Source: JAKAVN01 sp963796565 (GTDB lineage: Bacteria > Desulfobacterota > Binatia > Binatales > Binataceae). From it: 64,000 nt of DNA. The stretch's first letter is position 1, and each line of letters starts with the position of its first letter. The notes beneath the pieces are model-generated. The model saw nothing but the letters and a program-made list of their open reading frames with translations. It ran no database searches and was not told the origin of the DNA. Where the stretch lies: contig CAWCMA010000012.1 in the NCBI GenBank assembly GCA_963796565.1, positions 62,001 to 126,000 on the forward strand, in the 5' to 3' direction. The position numbers and the translations under genes were made by a program. This document shows positions 61,140 to 64,000 of the stretch, in pieces.

Positions 61140-62252
61140 TCAGACGGTTGGCTTCGAAATTTTCTCGCCACTTACGATATTGGAGTCTTCGGCAGTACCA
61201 ACCACAGTCGACGACCATGCGACGAAAAGGCTGTAGCCGACCGCAAGAAGCGCCGGGCCGAGGAAGAGTCCGATCAGTCCGAACGCCATCGCGCCGCCCA
61301 ACACCCCGAGCATCACGATCACCACCGGAGTCGTCCCGCCGCCGCGGCTAATCAGGAGAGGTTTGACGACGTTGTCCAGGCCGCCCACCAGCAGCCCCCA
61401 GATCATCAGGAACACGGCCCATTCGGTTGCTCCTTGCCGATACAACCAGAACGCGGCGGGTGCGGCGACCAGCAAAGGGCCGGCGGGAATCGCCGACACG
61501 AATAAAGTGACGAATCCAAGAAGCGGGGCTCCTGGAACTCCGGCGGCCGCGAATCCCAACCCCGCCAGTATGCCTTGCAACAGCGCGGTTCCGAGAACGC
61601 CATACAGAACCGAGCGCACCGTCGCGCCTGCCACCTCCAGAAGTTGCTCTCCGTTTCCGCTTGCGACCCGGTCGATAGTGGTACGCAGGCGCTCGGCGGC
61701 GGCTTCTCCGTCGCGGTAGAAAAAAAACGCGATAAGCAGGCTCAGGACGATTTGGAAAATTCCGCTGCCCACCGCGAGGCTGCCACCCAGCACGAAATCC
61801 GTGACCGTGGGCAGCCATTTCATCACCGCCGCGATGCGCGCCGAGCTGCTTTCGCTCAGCTCTTTCCAGTGATCGGCCAACTGGCTACCGACCAGCGGAA
61901 TATTGGCTACCCAGTCGGGCAATTTTGGCGGACCCTGATGGGCGAGCTCCTGTGCCGCTCTGGTCAGGGCCGAGATATTGTTGGCCAGCGTGGTTGCGAG
62001 GATCACAACCGGGACGGCGATTATCGCCGCCAGAGCCAAGGTTGCGACCAACGCTGCGAGAGAGCGCCTTCCCCCCAGCGCGGCGTCCAGCCGCAGAAAC
62101 ATCGGCCACGTGGTGAAACACAGAATCGCCGCCCACAACGCCGCCGACATGAATGGACGCAGAATTAGCAGGCAACCAGCCACGAGCAATGCCACGGCCG
62201 CCAGGCCGATCCAGAGTTCGAGGCTTTGCTCGGATTCAGTGCCGCGGTTCAC
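61140..62252 (-). CDS. AI-2E family transporter
   Basis: A 370-residue integral membrane protein of the AI-2E (TqsA/PerM) family with about eight hydrophobic segments. Marks: ALWAAILCFTTWPMFLRLDA, AIIAVPVVILATTLANNISA, FVTLFVSAIPAGPLLVAAPA and GLLVGGLDNVVKPLLISRG GGTTPVVIVMLGVLGGAMAF. Members export small signals or ions; the AI-2 role applies only to a few. Start GTG 62252 has GGAG 9 bases upstream; GTG 62297 is an alternative without a site. Convergent with the cytochrome gene, 40 bases apart. Confidence 0.88.
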   Translation of the reverse strand: MNRGTESEQSLELWIGLAAVALLVAGCLLILRPFMSAALWAAILCFTTWPMFLRLDAALGGRRSLAALVATLALAAIIAVPVVILATTLANNISALTRAAQELAHQGPPKLPDWVANIPLVGSQLADHWKELSESSSARIAAVMKWLPTVTDFVLGGSLAVGSGIFQIVLSLLIAFFFYRDGEAAAERLRTTIDRVASGNGEQLLEVAGATVRSVLYGVLGTALLQGILAGLGFAAAGVPGAPLLGFVTLFVSAIPAGPLLVAAPAAFWLYRQGATEWAVFLMIWGLLVGGLDNVVKPLLISRGGGTTPVVIVMLGVLGGAMAFGLIGLFLGPALLAVGYSLFVAWSSTVVGTAEDSNIVSGEKISKPTV

Positions 62253-62430
62253 TGCTTGAACACTCCATCTCGATGTCGAGCCGCGCACCTCCGGCACGTT
62301 TTACCGCGCCGGCGAATTCCAGGAATTCGCTGTCTCCGGTGGCGGCTCTCTTCGCTTGCAGAGCTTCCTTCGATCGGTCGATCGATGGCTTGATGAGAAG
62401 AGGGGGTGGCGAGTGAGTGGAGTAAAATAC

Positions 62431-63438
62431 TCAGTCCGCCAGCAGCTCGTGGAGCACGCTGTCTATCGCCGGAATGTCGCCGGCGTTCATCGGCGCCATA
62501 TGTCCCCAGATCGAGGACACGACGCGACACTTGGCGCCCGGGATGTGTCGCGCCTCGTACTCGCTGTCCGCCGGCGGAAAATAACGGTCGTTGTCCACCG
62601 GCACGACGATCGTGCGGGCCTTGATCGCGCCGAGAGCGGCCTCGAAGTTACCGCTATAGACCGGATTGTGGCTGATGTCGCAGTGCATCCAGGTCCATAA
62701 CTGCGAAAGCAGGTTGTTCGCATCGCAACGCACGAAGAATGGCTCCCAAAAATAGGCGACGTGCTCCTGGGTGTCGCTGGCCCCGAAGGCCCGGAAGACC
62801 TCCGTCCGGTAAAAGGGCTCCGACGTTCCCCATCCCGCATAGATCGCGGCGAAGGCCTTGAGCCCGTTGACCGGAGGGCGATCGTAAAAACCGTCGGCGA
62901 AGACCGGGTCCAGTTCCAGCGCGCGCTGCAACGCGATCAGGAAGACCTTGTTGTATGAAGCCGTCCGCGCCGAGCCAGCGATCGGACACGCGGCGCGCAC
63001 CATATCCGGGAATTGCGCCGCCCACTGAAAGGTCTGGCAGGCGCCCATCGACCATCCGGTTACCAGGCGGATACGCGCGATGCCCAGTTTCTGGCTAAGC
63101 AAAAGCTGCTGCAATCGGACGTTGTCATGGATCGTAACCTTGGGAAAGCGGCCGCGCTCGTTTGGGGGCGGAGAGTTGCTGGGCGACGAGGACAGCCCAT
63201 TAGCCAGCAGGTTTGTCATCACGATGAAATACTTGCGCGGATCGAGCGCGCGGCCCTCACCGACCATGAAAGTTTCGATGTCGTTATGTGTTCCCGTATA
63301 CCACGTCGGCACCAGCACGGCGTTGTCGCGGGCCGCATTCAGCGTTCCGAGAGTTTTGTAAGCGAGCTTGGCCACCGGCAGCATCCCCCCTTTCTGCAGG
63401 AGGACATTAGGCAATTCCAAAACTTCGTGATCGCTCAT
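62431..63438 (-). CDS. MetX-like alpha/beta hydrolase (homoserine O-acetyltransferase family)
   Basis: A 335-residue alpha/beta-hydrolase of the MetX family with nucleophile elbow GWSMGA (Ser130), probable Asp284 in PVDNDRYFPP and His313 in IWGHMAP. The segment KLAYKTLGTLNAARDNAVLV is typical of homoserine acetyl/succinyltransferases, but the substrate-binding parts are not clearly those of MetX, and no Met genes are nearby; many such proteins are unassigned acyltransferases or esterases. Start ATG 63438. It lies 66 bases after the CMD gene on the same strand. Confidence 0.82.
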   Translation of the reverse strand: MSDHEVLELPNVLLQKGGMLPVAKLAYKTLGTLNAARDNAVLVPTWYTGTHNDIETFMVGEGRALDPRKYFIVMTNLLANGLSSSPSNSPPPNERGRFPKVTIHDNVRLQQLLLSQKLGIARIRLVTGWSMGACQTFQWAAQFPDMVRAACPIAGSARTASYNKVFLIALQRALELDPVFADGFYDRPPVNGLKAFAAIYAGWGTSEPFYRTEVFRAFGASDTQEHVAYFWEPFFVRCDANNLLSQLWTWMHCDISHNPVYSGNFEAALGAIKARTIVVPVDNDRYFPPADSEYEARHIPGAKCRVVSSIWGHMAPMNAGDIPAIDSVLHELLAD

Positions 63439-63504
63439 CGCTTGGTCTCACATTTTTCCGTCGCGCGCATTCCCTGATCGCCCGCTTGCCGACTGGCCGC
63501 TCCG

Positions 63505-63897
63505 CTACTTAAACGCCTCATCGACCTCGACCTGATAACTGCTGGCCAAACTATTCGTCTCGTTCGCCATTCCCACGATGGCGAGGAGTTCGCCGAGCAT
63601 GGCATCGGTCATTCCAGCTTTGCGCGCGCCTGCGGTATGAGACCGGATGCAGTATTCGCAGCCATTGGTCGCGCTGACCGCGATATAGATCATCTCCTTG
63701 ACCAGCGGATCGAGGGCGCCCGGCGCCATCACTTCCTTGATGCTCTCCCAGGTTCGCCTGAGGGTTGGCGGATGATGGGCCAGCGCCTTCCAGAAGTTAT
63801 TAATCCAATCAGTCTTGCGGGTAGCCATGATGTCATCATAGACGGCCCGGACCTCTGGGCTCGCCGCCGCATACTCGATGAGCTTTACAGTCGCCAT
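63505..63897 (-). CDS. AhpD-like carboxymuconolactone decarboxylase family protein
   Basis: A 130-residue all-helical CMD/AhpD-fold protein with Cys80-x2-Cys83 (NGCEYC) and His87 (RSHTAG) of the redox-type active site, so a peroxidase-related or thiol-reductant activity is possible. It differs from the CxxC-less family member at 8411. Start ATG 63897. Same strand as the MetX-like gene, 66 bases upstream. Confidence 0.85.
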   Translation of the reverse strand: MATVKLIEYAAASPEVRAVYDDIMATRKTDWINNFWKALAHHPPTLRRTWESIKEVMAPGALDPLVKEMIYIAVSATNGCEYCIRSHTAGARKAGMTDAMLGELLAIVGMANETNSLASSYQVEVDEAFK

Positions 63898-63934
63898 GCT
63901 GCCTCCGCGCCCGCTGCGTCGCTAAAAGAGATAT

Positions 63935-64000
63935 TCACTCATCTTCGGAAAGCGTGCGAAACCGCCGCTCGTATTCCTCGCAGGTCAGCCTTACGGCGGA
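63935..64000 (-). CDS. C-terminal end of an unidentified gene (edge fragment)
   Basis: The minus strand carries 21 codons from the window edge to a TGA at 63937-63935, ending LTCEEYERRFRTLSEDE. It looks like coding sequence with charged helical residues and fits just upstream of the CMD gene, but it is too short to name. Could be noncoding. Confidence 0.3.
   Translation of the reverse strand, partial: SAVRLTCEEYERRFRTLSEDE

Noticed and set aside
1..64000. Mobile elements, tRNA genes or prophage
   Set aside because: No transposase, integrase, terminal inverted repeats, tRNA-like cloverleaf or phage structural genes were recognised anywhere.

Overview
The window is a 64 kb piece of a GC-rich chromosome from a Gram-negative, probably free-living heterotroph. 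Lipobox-bearing lipoproteins, an Mla-type outer-membrane lipid transport operon and a multihaem cytochrome imply an outer membrane and periplasm. The gene mix is typical of metagenome-derived soil or sediment lineages such as Binatota/Desulfobacterota-like or Rokubacteria-like bacteria: four luciferase-like flavin oxidoreductases, two amidases, HyuAB, carboxymuconolactone-decarboxylase-like proteins and a PrkA-YhbH-SpoVR operon. That placement is an inference from gene content only. No tRNA, rRNA, CRISPR array, transposase, phage gene or replication origin was seen.

Layout. 1-5 kb: NarL-type two-component pair (regulator cut by the window edge), a large UPF0182 membrane protein and a DUF1232 protein. 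5-12.3 kb: a ThDP-dependent decarboxylase-like enzyme, a truncated and degenerate AMP-binding enzyme, a CMD-family protein, DedA, a dienelactone hydrolase and an amidase. 12.4-17.5 kb: prkA, a small coiled-coil gene, yhbH and spoVR on the minus strand. 17.7-25.7 kb: mixed single genes (metallo-beta-lactamase fold, amidase, lone receiver, mannose-1-phosphate guanylyltransferase, LLM oxidoreductase, DUF155, DUF983). 25.7-35.8 kb: a coherent catabolic island made of a DUF3445 haem N-demethylase-like protein, a MocR-type regulator broken by one in-frame amber codon, and a divergent operon APC permease - molybdopterin oxidoreductase - HyuA - HyuB. 35.9-45.2 kb: three more LLM oxidoreductases, a membrane methyltransferase, a PEP-mutase-like enzyme, a VOC protein, and an acyl-CoA dehydrogenase - phosphotransferase - DUF6285 cassette that matches the LvaC-LvaA-LvaB module of 4-hydroxyacyl-CoA catabolism. 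45.2-53 kb: K+ channel, MFS transporter, a Cys-rich protein, two glycine-zipper envelope proteins and the Mla-type operon. 53-64 kb: arylsulfatase, a FixL/FixJ-like three-gene signalling unit, a frameshifted remnant of a second sulfatase, a DUF4410 lipoprotein, an octahaem cytochrome with a TPR tail, an AI-2E family permease, a MetX-like hydrolase and an AhpD-like protein.

Functionally the window points to uptake and breakdown of organic nitrogen (amides, cyclic amides, possibly N-methylated compounds) and of hydroxylated or cyclic carbon compounds, together with envelope maintenance and stress signalling. The most unusual items are the amber-interrupted MocR gene next to its intact target-like operon, the complete Lva-like cassette with a duplicated ribosome-binding site, the lone receiver that may start inside a run of six GTG codons, the truncated AMP-binding enzyme with a damaged P-loop, and the sulfatase remnant.
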